From the NCBI RefSeq assembly GCF_002082565.1, contig NZ_CP020562.1, forward strand, positions 2,356,001 to 2,420,000: DNA of 64,000 nucleotides. Reading direction: 5' to 3'. The notes beneath the pieces were generated by a model. The model ran no database searches. It was not told where the DNA came from and saw only the letters and a list, made by a program, of their open reading frames with translations. The stretch's first letter is position 1, and each line of letters opens with the position of its first letter. Origin of the DNA: Halomonas sp. GT. Its GTDB lineage: Bacteria; Pseudomonadota; Gammaproteobacteria; Pseudomonadales; Halomonadaceae. Below, piece after piece: positions 42,131 to 52,300 of this stretch. The position numbers and the translations under genes were made by a program.

Positions 42131-43090
42131 TCACGCACCACCCGCCGACGCCTCACGTGCTAACTCAAGGGCTGAATCCAAGCTATCAGGATCATTTACC
42201 GCCAACCCTTTGGCACTACGTATAATGCGCTTGTTTAACCCGGTGAGCACTTTGCCAGGCCCGCATTCAATGAACACATTAGCACCTTGCTCGACCATCG
42301 CTTCAACGCAAGATGACCAGCGAACAGGCTGATACAACTGCTCGATTAGGCGCGTACGCAATGTCTCAATATCAGCATGAGCTTGCGCATCGACGTTTTG
42401 AATAACCGCATAACGAGGTACGCGCAGCTCAATCTCTTGCATAGCCTCAGCAAGTCGCTCAGCGGCTGGCCGCATCAAGGCACAGTGGGAAGGCACTGAA
42501 ACCGGTAGCGAAAGCGCTCGCTTAGCTCCGGCTTCTTGACAAGCCGCGATGGCACGCTCAACAGCATTTTTGCTGCCTGCGATAACAACCTGGCCAGGCG
42601 AGTTGTAGTTAACGGCAGACACTACCTCATCTTCAGCCGCTTGGGCACATGCCGCCTCAACGGCGCCATCATCAAGCCCAAGGATCGCCGCCATGCCGCC
42701 CTCTCCAGCAGGCACAGCGTCTTGCATGGCTTCACCACGCAGGCGAACAAGGCGCACACCTTCAGCGAACCCTATCACTCCAGCGCAAACCATAGCACTA
42801 TATTCACCGAGGCTATGGCCTGCCATAACGCTTGGGCGAGGCCCTTCTAACTCTTGCCAGATACGCCAAATAGCTACGCTGGAGGCAAGTAGTGCCGGCT
42901 GAGTGCATGCCGTCGCATTCAACGCTTCTTCTGGACCTTCCTGGACGACTTTCCACAAATCGTAGCCCAGAGCGTCTGACGCTTCCTCAAATGTAGTTCC
43001 CACCACACTGTAGCGCTCGGCTAGCTCTCGCAGCATTCCAAGCTGCTGAGAGCCTTGCCCGGGAAAAATGAGGGCAAGGGGTTGAGACAT
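42131..43090 (-). CDS. fabD: Malonyl-CoA:ACP transacylase FabD
   Basis: FabD loads malonyl groups onto ACP. The nucleophile is in GHSLGEYSAMVCAG, the N-terminal motif is FPGQGSQ, and the later catalytic His region is SVPSHCALMRPAAE. ATG 43090, with AAGGTG upstream, gives 319 residues (E. coli 309). The neighbour upstream is plsX directly, with no fabH between. Confidence 0.97.
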   Translation of the reverse strand: MSQPLALIFPGQGSQQLGMLRELAERYSVVGTTFEEASDALGYDLWKVVQEGPEEALNATACTQPALLASSVAIWRIWQELEGPRPSVMAGHSLGEYSAMVCAGVIGFAEGVRLVRLRGEAMQDAVPAGEGGMAAILGLDDGAVEAACAQAAEDEVVSAVNYNSPGQVVIAGSKNAVERAIAACQEAGAKRALSLPVSVPSHCALMRPAAERLAEAMQEIELRVPRYAVIQNVDAQAHADIETLRTRLIEQLYQPVRWSSCVEAMVEQGANVFIECGPGKVLTGLNKRIIRSAKGLAVNDPDSLDSALELAREASAGGA

Positions 43091-43238
43091 GTCGTTCACC
43101 TTTGCTCTTGTAGGCATTTGCTCAGTTGAGCGATAAGCGTGCTATTGGCGCCGTTGCTAAACGATTTTCGGTAGATTCTGCTACCACCAATAACCCGCAA
43201 AAAATATAACGTCTTATTATCTACTGCGTTGATAGCGC

Positions 43239-44258
43239 TCAAGAACGCGACCAGCGTGCTGCAATTCGTACAGGCAAATCATGCTCCACTTCTTGCAATG
43301 CACGCTGAATAGCATAATAAAAACCATCCGCTTGGGTGCTGCCATGGCTTTTCACCACAATACCCTGCAACCCCAAGAGACTGGCCCCATTATAGCGCAC
43401 AGGATCTAGCTCCCGTTTAAGCCTCTTCAGTACAGGCCTGGCCAGTATACTTGCCAAACGTCCACTCAGGCGTGATTCAAACGCCATCTGCACACGCTCC
43501 ACCAACATACGAGTCAACCCTTCACTGGCTTTCAACGTGACATTACCGACAAAGCCATCACATACCACAACGTCAAGGTCACCCTGAAAAATATCCCCAC
43601 CCTCAGCATAACCAAGGTAATCAAAGCTTAAATCGCTGGCACTTTGACGCAGCAAACGATCGGCTTCGCGCACATTAGCACTACCTTTCGTGGCTTCAGA
43701 ACCCACATTCAACAAGGCAACACGAGGCCGCTTAATGCGATCCATACACTGAGCCATGGCGGCACCCATCATGGCAAAATCAAACAGTCTGGATGCAGGC
43801 GAATCTACATTTGCCCCCAAATCAAGCAAATAACAGCGTCGCCCTCCACGCGCGGGGATTGCGGTACTTATTGCAGGCCTTGAGATACCAGACAACATAC
43901 CAAGTTCACGCCTAGCTAAAGCGACCAAAGCACCGGTATTTCCGGCACTCACTCCCGCCGCCGCTTCACCGGAAGACAGGCTGCGCAGCATACACGCCAT
44001 ACTGGTAGCACCTCCGCGGCGCATTGCCCAGGCAGCAGTTGCCGCTTGAGAGACGCTTTCTGGAGCATCGGCTGCCACCAAACGTGACGTTGCCGCAGCC
44101 AAAGGCTGCGGCAAACGCGAAAGTTCAGCATCAATCTGCTGACGCGGACCAAACAGAGTTAATACTAGGCCTGGGCGTTCAATAACCGCCCTTGCGGAGC
44201 CTTCGATAATGGCACGGGGGCCTTGGTCACCCCCCATTACATCAATCGCTAGGCGCAC
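43239..44258 (-). CDS. plsX: Phosphate acyltransferase PlsX
   Basis: PlsX converts acyl-ACP and phosphate to acyl-phosphate, the substrate of PlsY in phospholipid synthesis. The N-terminus MRLAIDVMGGDQGPRAIIEG and VSAGNTGALVALARRELG, LLNVGSEATKGSANVREA and DVVVCDGFVGNVTLKASEG are conserved. The length of 339 residues is usual. It follows rpmF by 42 bases, the widely conserved rpmF-plsX arrangement. Confidence 0.97.
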   Translation of the reverse strand: MRLAIDVMGGDQGPRAIIEGSARAVIERPGLVLTLFGPRQQIDAELSRLPQPLAAATSRLVAADAPESVSQAATAAWAMRRGGATSMACMLRSLSSGEAAAGVSAGNTGALVALARRELGMLSGISRPAISTAIPARGGRRCYLLDLGANVDSPASRLFDFAMMGAAMAQCMDRIKRPRVALLNVGSEATKGSANVREADRLLRQSASDLSFDYLGYAEGGDIFQGDLDVVVCDGFVGNVTLKASEGLTRMLVERVQMAFESRLSGRLASILARPVLKRLKRELDPVRYNGASLLGLQGIVVKSHGSTQADGFYYAIQRALQEVEHDLPVRIAARWSRS

Positions 44259-44300
44259 ACAGCACCCACCCTATTTTGCCGCTCATATAAGCGCTAAGGC

Positions 44301-44471
44301 TTAAACTTCGACCACTTTACGTCCGCGGTAGAAACCGTCGGGAGAAACGTGGTGACGCAGGTGAGTAGTGCCGGTTTCTTTGTCCTGAGACAGAGTCGGT
44401 GCGCTCAGCGCATCGTGGCTACGACGCATACCGCGCTTGGAACGAGTTTTACGGTTCTGTTGAACTGCCAT
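44301..44471 (-). CDS. rpmF: 50S ribosomal protein L32
   Basis: Direct translation from ATG 44471 gives 56 residues beginning [20 protein letters not shown], followed by [20 protein letters not shown], then [16 protein letters not shown] and TAA. This is a normal L32 without zinc-binding cysteines, as in other gammaproteobacteria. It lies between yceD and plsX, the usual place. Confidence 0.97.
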   Translation of the reverse strand: MAVQQNRKTRSKRGMRRSHDALSAPTLSQDKETGTTHLRHHVSPDGFYRGRKVVEV

Positions 44472-44507
44472 GGGTGTTTACTCCAAGGTAATTAAGGTAA
44501 GTGATGC

Positions 44508-45056
44508 TTACTTTTTGCCTTTCAAAGCGCCACTGCTTTTCAAAGCATTAAGCACTGCGAAAGGGTTCTTGGCCGGAGCGGAGTCTTCCGCCGTGCCTTC
44601 GGTCTTGCTGACCAGCTGCTCCGCCGAGACATGGCATTCGGTCTCATCGTGATAGACCACCTGCGGCAAGCTAAGGATAAGCTCATCCTCTATTACCGTC
44701 AGCAAGTCCAGCTGTTCATTTTCCACCAGCACCGGCTCATGACTAGCAGGTAGCTCGGCAGCCAAAGCTTCGTTCGCAATCATTCCTAATAAGAAATCAC
44801 TGGAAACGTCTTGGCTTAGCGGCACTAGACAACGGCGACAAGGCAACGCCAGGGTCGCTTGCAAATGGCCACGAATTTCGCGACGGCCTTGGGCATCAAC
44901 ACCAAACTCGAGTACGACATGACAGTCGCCGGTTTGGTCACCTGCTTCTTCAGCTAGGCGCGGCAGCTTGTTCAGCGCCACAATGCCTTCTAGTCGTTCG
45001 CGGCGGGCTGCAAGCTTATAAGGCTCAACCCGGCTGGGGATTTGTGAGGTCAACAT
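44508..45056 (-). CDS. yceD: YceD (DUF177) protein, large-subunit rRNA accumulation
   Basis: YceD/DUF177 proteins are conserved upstream of rpmF and are implicated in 23S rRNA accumulation. The paired-Cys signature ALPCRRCLVPLSQ and the later HDETEC region are present, along with LDLLTVIEDELILSLPQV. The length is 182 residues (E. coli 173). It heads the yceD-rpmF-plsX-fab cluster and is divergent from maf. Confidence 0.95.
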   Translation of the reverse strand: MLTSQIPSRVEPYKLAARRERLEGIVALNKLPRLAEEAGDQTGDCHVVLEFGVDAQGRREIRGHLQATLALPCRRCLVPLSQDVSSDFLLGMIANEALAAELPASHEPVLVENEQLDLLTVIEDELILSLPQVVYHDETECHVSAEQLVSKTEGTAEDSAPAKNPFAVLNALKSSGALKGKK

Positions 45057-45218
45057 AGGCGCGCAATGATAGGCACTCGCCCCCCCGCTGTCAAAGCTGT
45101 CGGTGCAATTCTTATGAGATTAACTCCTAAAACTACGTAAATAGGCAGGCCGCCAAGGTTTCGTTACACTCATTTGAACGGTGATTACCGCCTAACCAGG
45201 CCCATTAAGGAGAATGCT

Positions 45219-45821
45219 GTGCCTCAAACGAATGACGCGACACTCGTCCTCGCATCTAGCTCTCGCTTCCGCCAAGCACTACTGGACAGGCTATTACTGC
45301 CCTATCAGTGCTGCTCTCCGGACATCGATGAAACGCCCCACCCCAATGAAGCGCCAAACGCCCTAGTACATCGTTTGGCGCTCAGCAAAGCCAATGCCGT
45401 TGCTGAGCGCTTCCCCAACCACTGTATTATTGGCTCTGATCAAATAGCCCTGTTTGAGGGTGACATTCTCGGCAAACCTCACACAGAAGAGCGCGCTCGG
45501 GAGAATCTGGCGCGCTTTTCTGGCCAAAAAGTGACTTTTTTGACGGGCTTAGCATTAGTTGATACCCGTCACCAACGGCATCACGTCCATATCGAGCCGT
45601 TTGAGGTGTTTTTTCGCTCACTGAGCGAACACGAAATAGCACGGTATGTTGCCCTTGAGCAGCCTTTAGACAGCGCTGGCAGCTTCCGCATGGAAGGACT
45701 GGGGATTAGCTTGTTTGAAAAACTCGAAGGCCGAGACCCAAACGCACTCATTGGGCTTCCACTCATCGCACTATGCAACATGCTTCGCCAAGCAGGCATG
45801 AACCCACTCGGCGACGCCTAG
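45219..45821 (+). CDS. yceF: Maf/YceF-type nucleotide pyrophosphatase
   Basis: YceF-type Maf proteins hydrolyse modified nucleotides such as m7GTP. LVLASSSRFRQALLDRL is the nucleotide-binding start, IIGSDQIALFEG the catalytic Asp loop, and SFRMEGLGISLFEKLEGRDPNALIGLPL the late conserved block. I chose GTG 45219 because AAGGAG is 6 bases upstream; a frame extension to 45174 has no site. The protein has 200 residues. It is divergent from yceD, as in E. coli. Confidence 0.94.
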   Translation: MPQTNDATLVLASSSRFRQALLDRLLLPYQCCSPDIDETPHPNEAPNALVHRLALSKANAVAERFPNHCIIGSDQIALFEGDILGKPHTEERARENLARFSGQKVTFLTGLALVDTRHQRHHVHIEPFEVFFRSLSEHEIARYVALEQPLDSAGSFRMEGLGISLFEKLEGRDPNALIGLPLIALCNMLRQAGMNPLGDA

Positions 45822-45855
45822 CGCATGGCGCGTTTCACATGCGATGCACTCACAC

Positions 45856-46986
45856 TTACTGAGCCTGAAAGCGCAGAGGAGCATGCGCATGCTGCAGCCC
45901 TAGCACCTCAGCAGCTGTTTGAGTAAAGCGGCGCGTCAAACGCTCAAAGGGATCTAAGCTAGGCGTATAGTTCTCCCACTCAGCATCGCCTACCTGCTCC
46001 CGAGCCACTTGCTCAAGACTGGCTAGCCCGTCTATTAAACCTAGCTCTAACGCTTGCTCACCGCTCCAGATAAGCCCTGAGAAAACTTCAGGGCTGTTGC
46101 TCAAACGATCACCACGCCCCGCCTTCACATCGTCTATAAACTGCTCATGGGTTTGAGTCAGAACGCCCTGCCAGAAATCAGCAACGTTTTCATCAAGGGG
46201 CTGAAAAGGATCCAAAAAGGCCTTGTTTTCTCCGGCAGTCATTACGCGACGCTCTATGCCAATTTGGTTTATTGCTTCTTGGAAGCCAAAGCCAGAATAA
46301 ATAACACCAATAGAGCCAACTAAGCTTGCACGGGACGCCACGATGCTATCGGCAGCTGATGCAATGTAATAAGCGCCGCTCGCACCAATATCCTCTATCA
46401 CGGCAATAATAGGCTTATCACCCTGATCACGCAGGCGCATAATTTCGGCATAAATACGCTGCGATTGCACAGGACTTCCACCCGGACTATCAATGTGCAA
46501 GACAACCGCAGCGGCGCTACCCGATGACCATGCGCGATTCAAGCCTTTAATGATGCGCTCAGCATTTGCTGGCGCATCACTGGTAATAACACCATGCACT
46601 TCCACCAGCGCTATGTGGCTCTGAGTGGGCAATGAGGCCGTTGGTTCAGCAAGAAACACGCGGTACAGCATTGTTGTTAACGATATCAATACAATCGCTA
46701 GCAACATCAAACGAAAGAACAACTTCCAGCGCCGGGTTCTGCGCTGCTCCGTTAAAACACCGCCAACCCATCGGTCCATCATTTCCAACTGCGCTAACCG
46801 CTGGCGTTCGCGCAGTGTTTCGGCATCATCACTCTCTGCCCCCGGGAGCGGTTGCTTTTTGGTCTGCTGGACAACCTCCGGCCCATCGGTCCAACGGTCA
46901 CCGCTCTCCTGGCCAGGGAAATCATCACCTGCCTGAGCGCCTCTACCGTTATTACCACTACCATCGCGCTGCTGCTCATCACTCAT
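45856..46986 (-). CDS. sppA: Signal peptide peptidase SppA, short form (S49)
   Basis: SppA digests leftover signal peptides in the inner membrane. A hydrophilic cytoplasmic N-terminus (about 85 residues, rich in Gly, Gln and Asp) precedes one membrane helix (about 87-109). The S49 domain has VEVHGVITSDAPANAERI, VVLHIDSPGGSPVQS and the nucleophile region ASLVGSIGVIYSGFGFQEA. At 376 residues it is a single-domain SppA rather than the 618-residue E. coli double-domain form. It follows the gph-like gene by 60 bases. Confidence 0.94.
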   Translation of the reverse strand: MSDEQQRDGSGNNGRGAQAGDDFPGQESGDRWTDGPEVVQQTKKQPLPGAESDDAETLRERQRLAQLEMMDRWVGGVLTEQRRTRRWKLFFRLMLLAIVLISLTTMLYRVFLAEPTASLPTQSHIALVEVHGVITSDAPANAERIIKGLNRAWSSGSAAAVVLHIDSPGGSPVQSQRIYAEIMRLRDQGDKPIIAVIEDIGASGAYYIASAADSIVASRASLVGSIGVIYSGFGFQEAINQIGIERRVMTAGENKAFLDPFQPLDENVADFWQGVLTQTHEQFIDDVKAGRGDRLSNSPEVFSGLIWSGEQALELGLIDGLASLEQVAREQVGDAEWENYTPSLDPFERLTRRFTQTAAEVLGLQHAHAPLRFQAQ

Positions 46987-47046
46987 AAACGATTCCTAGT
47001 GTTCGCTTGATCGTACAACCACTATCTACAGTGACTGTTAACGCCG

Positions 47047-47697
47047 CTAACCGTTAAGCCAGTCGAACAGGCTATCTACATCATCCGCCAGCCATACAGG
47101 CTGACTGGCTGCTAACCGAGCGGGAGCATGCACACCGTAAGTAACGCCCACACGATCCATATTAATAGACCTTGCCATTTCAAGGTCATACTCGGTATCA
47201 CCCACCATCACAGCGCGTTCAACGGGCACTCTTAGCTCTTCAAGCAGTTCAAGGAGCATCTGAGGATGAGGCTTAGAACGCGTCTCATCTGCTGTTCGGC
47301 TGGCATTAAACCAACCGCCAGACTTTGTTTCGGAAAAAACCCGATCCAGACCACGACGGCTCTTCCCCGTCGCTACTGCTAGACGCTGAGAAGGACGTTC
47401 ACGCAGACGAGCAACCTGCTCTTTCACGCCTTCAAAAAAAGGCATTGGTGTCGAATCACCATGAACGAAATGGTAGGCATAGCGTTGACGCAAGCGCTCG
47501 GCCTGAACCGCTCCAATACCAGGACATAACGTCGCTATCGCCTCCGGCAGGCCCAAGCCAATAATATTCTCAATAGCACTGACGTCTAACTCATCCCACT
47601 CGGCATCAGAAGCAGCTGCCTGCATGCAGGCAACAATTTTCGGCACAGAGTTCATCAATGTGCCATCCCAATCAAAGATAATTAGCTCATAGCGCAT
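47047..47697 (-). CDS. HAD-family phosphatase, phosphoglycolate phosphatase-like
   Basis: The HAD motif I FDWDGTLMNS has the two catalytic aspartates. Motif II is in VATGKSRRGLDRV, and motif III-IV in SKPHPQMLLELLEELRV and MVGDTEYDLEMARSINM. At 216 residues the protein resembles Gph and the YieH/YrfG group next to rluC in Pseudomonas. The substrate is unknown. It lies 9 bases after rluC. Confidence 0.92.
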   Translation of the reverse strand: MRYELIIFDWDGTLMNSVPKIVACMQAAASDAEWDELDVSAIENIIGLGLPEAIATLCPGIGAVQAERLRQRYAYHFVHGDSTPMPFFEGVKEQVARLRERPSQRLAVATGKSRRGLDRVFSETKSGGWFNASRTADETRSKPHPQMLLELLEELRVPVERAVMVGDTEYDLEMARSINMDRVGVTYGVHAPARLAASQPVWLADDVDSLFDWLNG

Positions 47698-47706
47698 TTC
47701 GCTTCC

Positions 47707-48648
47707 TTATTTCCGAGCGCGTTTTAACGTTTCTTCCAATGCCTCAGGCAGCGGCGCTTTCACCGTAACGGGTCGGCCATTGCCAGGCTCAGGAAACGTT
47801 AATGCACGGGCATGAAGAAATAGACGCCCCAAACCAAGGCGCTGCGCCATATGATTACTTTCGCGGGTACCATATTTATCGTCGCCCAATAAGGCGTGCC
47901 CAGCATGAGCCGCATGGACACGAATCTGGTGGGTGCGACCTGTCACAGGCTCCGCCTCTATCAGCGTGACCTTTTCAAAGGTTTCCACTACCGAAAAGTG
48001 AGTCCGTGAAACCTTGCCATTTGGATCGACTCGCACTCGCCTCTCACCGTTACCCGCATCAAAGCGATCTAAGCGTGCACTCACATAGGTCTTCCGAGCA
48101 GGCCAACGACCACTCACTAACGCTAAGTAGCGTTTGTCCATTGCATGTTTTTTCAGCGATTCGTTGAGTGTGACTAGCGCATCGCGAGATTTTGCCAACA
48201 GTAAACAACCCGATGTATCACGATCCAATCGGTGGACAAGCTCTAAAAAAGTAAGGTCATCGCGCACTTGTCGAAGCGCTTCAATTAGGCCAATTTTTAC
48301 GCCACTTCCGCCATGGACTGCCAGTCCGGATGGTTTGTTAATCACCATCCAATCAGGCCCTTCCATAATGACGCTGCCAATCAACAAATCACGTAAGTTA
48401 TCACTCACCTCTTTTACCGCTTCTCTCGGTGCTAATCGCAGCGGCGGCACTCGCACTAAATCACCCGCTTGAAGCCGATAATCCACTTTGACGCGTTTTT
48501 TATTAACCCTTACTTCGCCTTTACGCACAATGCGGTAAATCAATGCACGAGGAGCACCTTTTAAACGCGTCATCAGAAAATTGTCGATTCGCTGACCTGC
48601 TTGTTCCGGGGCGATATCCACCCACTGTACTTCCCGCCCTTCGGACAT
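47707..48648 (-). CDS. rluC: 23S rRNA pseudouridine synthase RluC
   Basis: RluC makes pseudouridines 955, 2504 and 2580 of 23S rRNA. An S4 RNA-binding domain at the N-terminus (RIDNFLMTRLKGAPRALIYR, KVDYRLQAGDLVRVPP) is followed by the catalytic motif LVHRLDRDTSGCLLLAKS with its Asp, and VTGRTHQIRVHAAHAGHALLGDDKYG. The length is 313 residues (E. coli 319). It is divergent from rne, the same neighbourhood as in E. coli. Confidence 0.96.
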   Translation of the reverse strand: MSEGREVQWVDIAPEQAGQRIDNFLMTRLKGAPRALIYRIVRKGEVRVNKKRVKVDYRLQAGDLVRVPPLRLAPREAVKEVSDNLRDLLIGSVIMEGPDWMVINKPSGLAVHGGSGVKIGLIEALRQVRDDLTFLELVHRLDRDTSGCLLLAKSRDALVTLNESLKKHAMDKRYLALVSGRWPARKTYVSARLDRFDAGNGERRVRVDPNGKVSRTHFSVVETFEKVTLIEAEPVTGRTHQIRVHAAHAGHALLGDDKYGTRESNHMAQRLGLGRLFLHARALTFPEPGNGRPVTVKAPLPEALEETLKRARK

Positions 48649-48910
48649 TAACGCTCACTCCTGGTGTGATCTAATAGCGACAGGCTAAAAACGGCATTCT
48701 AGCGTAGACCAATGCGCATTGCGTCAATTGCTGGTAGTTGTCTTTACTGTTATATTCCAAAACGTTCAGCGGCCAAGTGTGGCTTACCCGTAAACAGACA
48801 CGTCGGAACGGGTCATTACCACTCTTGCCTAGCGCCTGCCCGACAAACACGCAGGCCAGAGCACAGGCAAAATGGTGTAGTGTACGCATTACCCAAAGGC
48901 CTAACGCATT

Positions 48911-48936
48911 GAAATAACGTACTGAAATAACGTACT
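48911..48936. repeat. 13-bp exact tandem repeat upstream of the rne leader
   Basis: GAAATAACGTACT occurs twice in direct succession. It lies about 415 bases before the rne start, near a possible -35 TTGAAA (48909-48914), and may be part of the rne promoter. Confidence 0.8.
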
Positions 48937-49026
48937 GGATATACAGTTACTCTGTCGCATGCTTTTTGTCGGCAGATACACATTTGCTTCGCCCGCAATG
49001 GCAGGCAATTGAATAAACAAACGTCA

Positions 49027-49078
49027 CGCCCCAAGCAGCCTATCCTGTTCGTCACAAGGTGCTGCTTGACTTGGGGCG
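49027..49078 (+). ncRNA. Hairpin of the putative rne 5' leader
   Basis: CGCCCCAAGCAGC (49027-49039) pairs with GCTG..CTTGGGGCG (49061-49078). It forms a 9-bp outer stem and a 4-5-bp inner stem with an asymmetric bulge on the 3' side. This is the strongest structure in the leader. Equivalence to the E. coli rne hairpins is inference. Confidence 0.5.
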
Positions 49079-49349
49079 CCAAGTTCAACGCTGTGCCGAT
49101 GACCGGCGTTGACGAATCGATGAATGCCAGGTGTTGGCGGTGTCAGCAGAGCCGGATGGACGTGACAGCCACCGAAACATGTTCTGCCTCCGCCACGTAC
49201 TCAACGCCCTTTCGGCCGGGTCGGCATGATTGCCTTCCCGGTTTAATGCGTCAGCATAGCAATGCGCCGAGCACAAGCACGCAGCACCCAGCGATTCGTC
49301 TACGCCACGCCTAGACGGCTCGTCGGCTCGCAATGCTATGTGAGACAAC

Positions 49350-52300
49350 ATGAAACGGATGCTGATTAACGCGACCCAGCCAGAAGAGCTACGGGTTGCG
49401 CTGGTAGACGGGCAACGCCTTTACGATTTAGACATCGAATCTGGCGCTCGAGAACAGAAGAAAGCCAATATTTACCGGGGTAAAATCACCCGCGTAGAAC
49501 CTTCCCTTGAAGCCGCTTTTGTTGATTTTGGTGCCGAACGCCACGGCTTCCTGCCACTAAAAGAAATTTCCCGTGAATATTTTATCAAAGATGTTTCTGG
49601 TCGCCCCAGCATTAAAGAAGTGCTGAAAGAGGGCCAGGAAGTCATCGTCCAGGTTGATAAAGAAGAGCGTGGTAATAAAGGGGCAGCACTTACTACCTTT
49701 ATTAGCTTAGCGGGACGTTTCCTTGTTCTGATGCCGAACAACCCCCGTGCAGGCGGCATTTCACGCCGCATTGAAGGTGATGACCGCAGCCAGTTGAAAG
49801 ACGCCATGGGCCAACTGACAGTACCGGACAAAATGGGCCTGATCGTCCGCACCGCTGGTATCGGCCGTAGCCCAGAAGAGCTGCAGTGGGATCTGGATTA
49901 CCTTGTCCAAGTATGGGAGTCCATCACCACTGAAGCAGGCAAACGTTCAGCTCCTTTCCTGATTTATCGCGAATCTAATGTCATTATTCGCGCCATGCGC
50001 GATTACCTACGCCAAGATATTGGCGAGGTGCTAATTGATAGCCCAGAGATTCATGCAGAAGCACTAGGCTTTATTCGTCAGGTAATGCCTTCTTACCAGC
50101 AGAAAATTAAACTTTACGCTGATGAAGTTCCTCTTTTCTCGCGCTTCCAAATTGAGTCGCAAATCGAAACTGCTTACCAGCGCGAAGTAAAACTCCCCTC
50201 TGGTGGCTCTATTGTTATCGATCACACCGAAGCGCTGGTTTCTATTGATATCAACTCTGCCCGGGCTACACGTGGCAGTGATATTGAAGAAACCGCACTG
50301 CAAACTAACTCTGAAGCAGCCGACGAGATTGCTCGACAGTTGCGCCTGCGTGATATCGGTGGCCTCGTCGTTATCGACTTTATCGATATGGGCCCTGCGC
50401 GAAATCAGCGTGAGGTTGAAAACCGCATGCGCGATGCCCTGAAGCTGGATCGTGCGCGCGTTCAGATTGGTCGAATTTCTCGCTTTGGCTTAATGGAAAT
50501 GTCACGTCAGCGGCTGCGCCCCTCGCTAGGCGAAACCAGCGGCGTTGTTTGTCCACGCTGTAACGGCCAGGGCACTATTCGTGATGTTCGCTCGCTTTCA
50601 CTCTCTATCATGCGCCTGATTGAAGAAGAAGCCATGAAAGAGCGCAGCGCACAAATCCGCGCCATTCTTCCAGTACCTGTCGCTACCTACTTATTAAATG
50701 AAAAGCGCAGCGTTCTGGCAGACATCGAATCACGCCAAGGCGTACGCGTAGTTCTCTTGCCGAATCCCGAAATGGATACGCCGCATTATGACGTTCAGCG
50801 ACTTCGTGATGACCACCTAGACGACGATGAAAGCCTGACGCTATCCAGCTTCGAGCTTTCGACTGATACTGAAGTAGGTAAAGAACCCGACCCTAGCTTC
50901 ACTCCGCCCGCCATGCGCGCTGAAGCAGCGGTGAAAAGCGTTGTACATAACGCACCTGCGCCCGCCTCTCTTCAGACTGAAGAAAAGGCAGAGAGAGCGG
51001 CAAAAACGGATAAGCCCGCAGCGACTACACCCGTTACTGAAGAACAACCCAGTGTAATTGGCCGCTTTATCAGAGGCTTCGCCAAACTGCTAGGCGGTGA
51101 AGATACCAGCACGAGCCAGCCTGAACCGGAAGCTCCTGTTGCCCGCAAGCAGCCTGAAAGAACGAGCAAAAATCGCTCACAGCGCAGCGAAAGCAAGCCA
51201 AAGCCTGCCCGTGAACGTAGCGAAAGCGCCAGCAGAAACGAGCAGCGCAGTCAGCAGCAATCGAGCAATCAACAGCCGAGCAACCAGCAGCCTAGCCAAC
51301 CGCGCAATGCTGATAATAACGACGATGCTAACGATAAACGTAGCGGTCCTAGCCGAACTCGCAATCGTCGACGCCACCCACAGCAAGACGATGCCAAGCT
51401 TCAGGACAATGACCAGAAGAGCAGTCGTCAAAAAGAGCAGCAGACAAACCCAACGGCTAAAGAGTCACCTAAAGATGAGGCGGCTAAATCTACTGCTCAG
51501 CCAGAAAATCGTCGCGATAAACCACGAGACGCCAAGCCGAAAAACGAAGCTAACCGTGAGCCCGCATCACAAACAGAAGACAAACAAGATGACGGCAAGC
51601 CGAAGCGCACGCGTAACAATCCGCGCAACCGCACGCGTAAACAGGCCGTTAATCCTCAAGCCGAAGCGGAACAGCTGAAACTTCAAGCCGCAGCGGCTGA
51701 AGCTCCTCCTGTTGAAGCGCCTACTGCTGAAGTGAACAGCAGTAACGCAACGCCTGACAGCCCCTCTTTACAAGATGAGGGCAACACAGCTGCTGCAACC
51801 AGCGTTGAAGTAGGCACTGTTGAAGTAGCCACTGTTGAAGTAGCCACTGAAGCGCCTAAACAAGCTGCTGAGGAATCAACAGTAGCTGATGGAACAACGG
51901 CTGAGCGCCCTGCCGAAAAGGCGGAGAAAGCACGCAAGGCTACGCGCCAGCGTCGCCAACCTCAGCTAGCGGAGGATAAAGCGGAATCTGAAGCTGGGGC
52001 GCATGTAGAGGAAAATGCTGAAGACAAACCCCAACAGCCAACTTATGACGCAACCGCAGCTCAACAAGCGCCCCAAGAGGCGACTAACGCTTCGTCTGAG
52101 GTCGTGAATGCTGAGTCTCCATCAGTTGTTGATGCAAATGCGGAAGTAGAGCCACAGGAAGCGCCTGCTTCAAACGTGAAGGAGTTTGATACCGCCCATA
52201 GCGAATCAATAAGCTCACGTGATGAAGAAACTGCAAAAGAGACTGACAAGCCTCCGCAGTCGGCGCCTCAAGAACCTGTGTTTCAAGAACACATGTCTCA

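Larger units (their letters stand above)
48649..49349. other. Long rluC/rne intergenic region with structured rne leader
   Basis: The 701 bases between rluC and rne contain a 13-bp tandem repeat (48911-48936), a strong hairpin (49027-49078) and several unsupported ORFs. In E. coli rne has a 361-base 5' leader whose hairpins mediate autoregulation by RNase E (Rfam rne5). The size and hairpin here fit an equivalent leader starting around 48900-49000. The start point and regulation are inferred. Confidence 0.6.

Noticed and set aside
48671..49351. Minus-strand ORFs of 72-90 residues in the rne leader (YceQ-like position)
   Set aside because: They lack good ribosome binding sites and recognisable motifs, and lie in a region better explained as the rne leader. 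E. coli yceQ in the same position is itself doubtful.
51097..51678. 193-residue ORF in a second frame within rne
   Set aside because: It overlaps the low-complexity RNase E scaffold in the same direction. The frame is open because of the repetitive composition and there is no site or homology.
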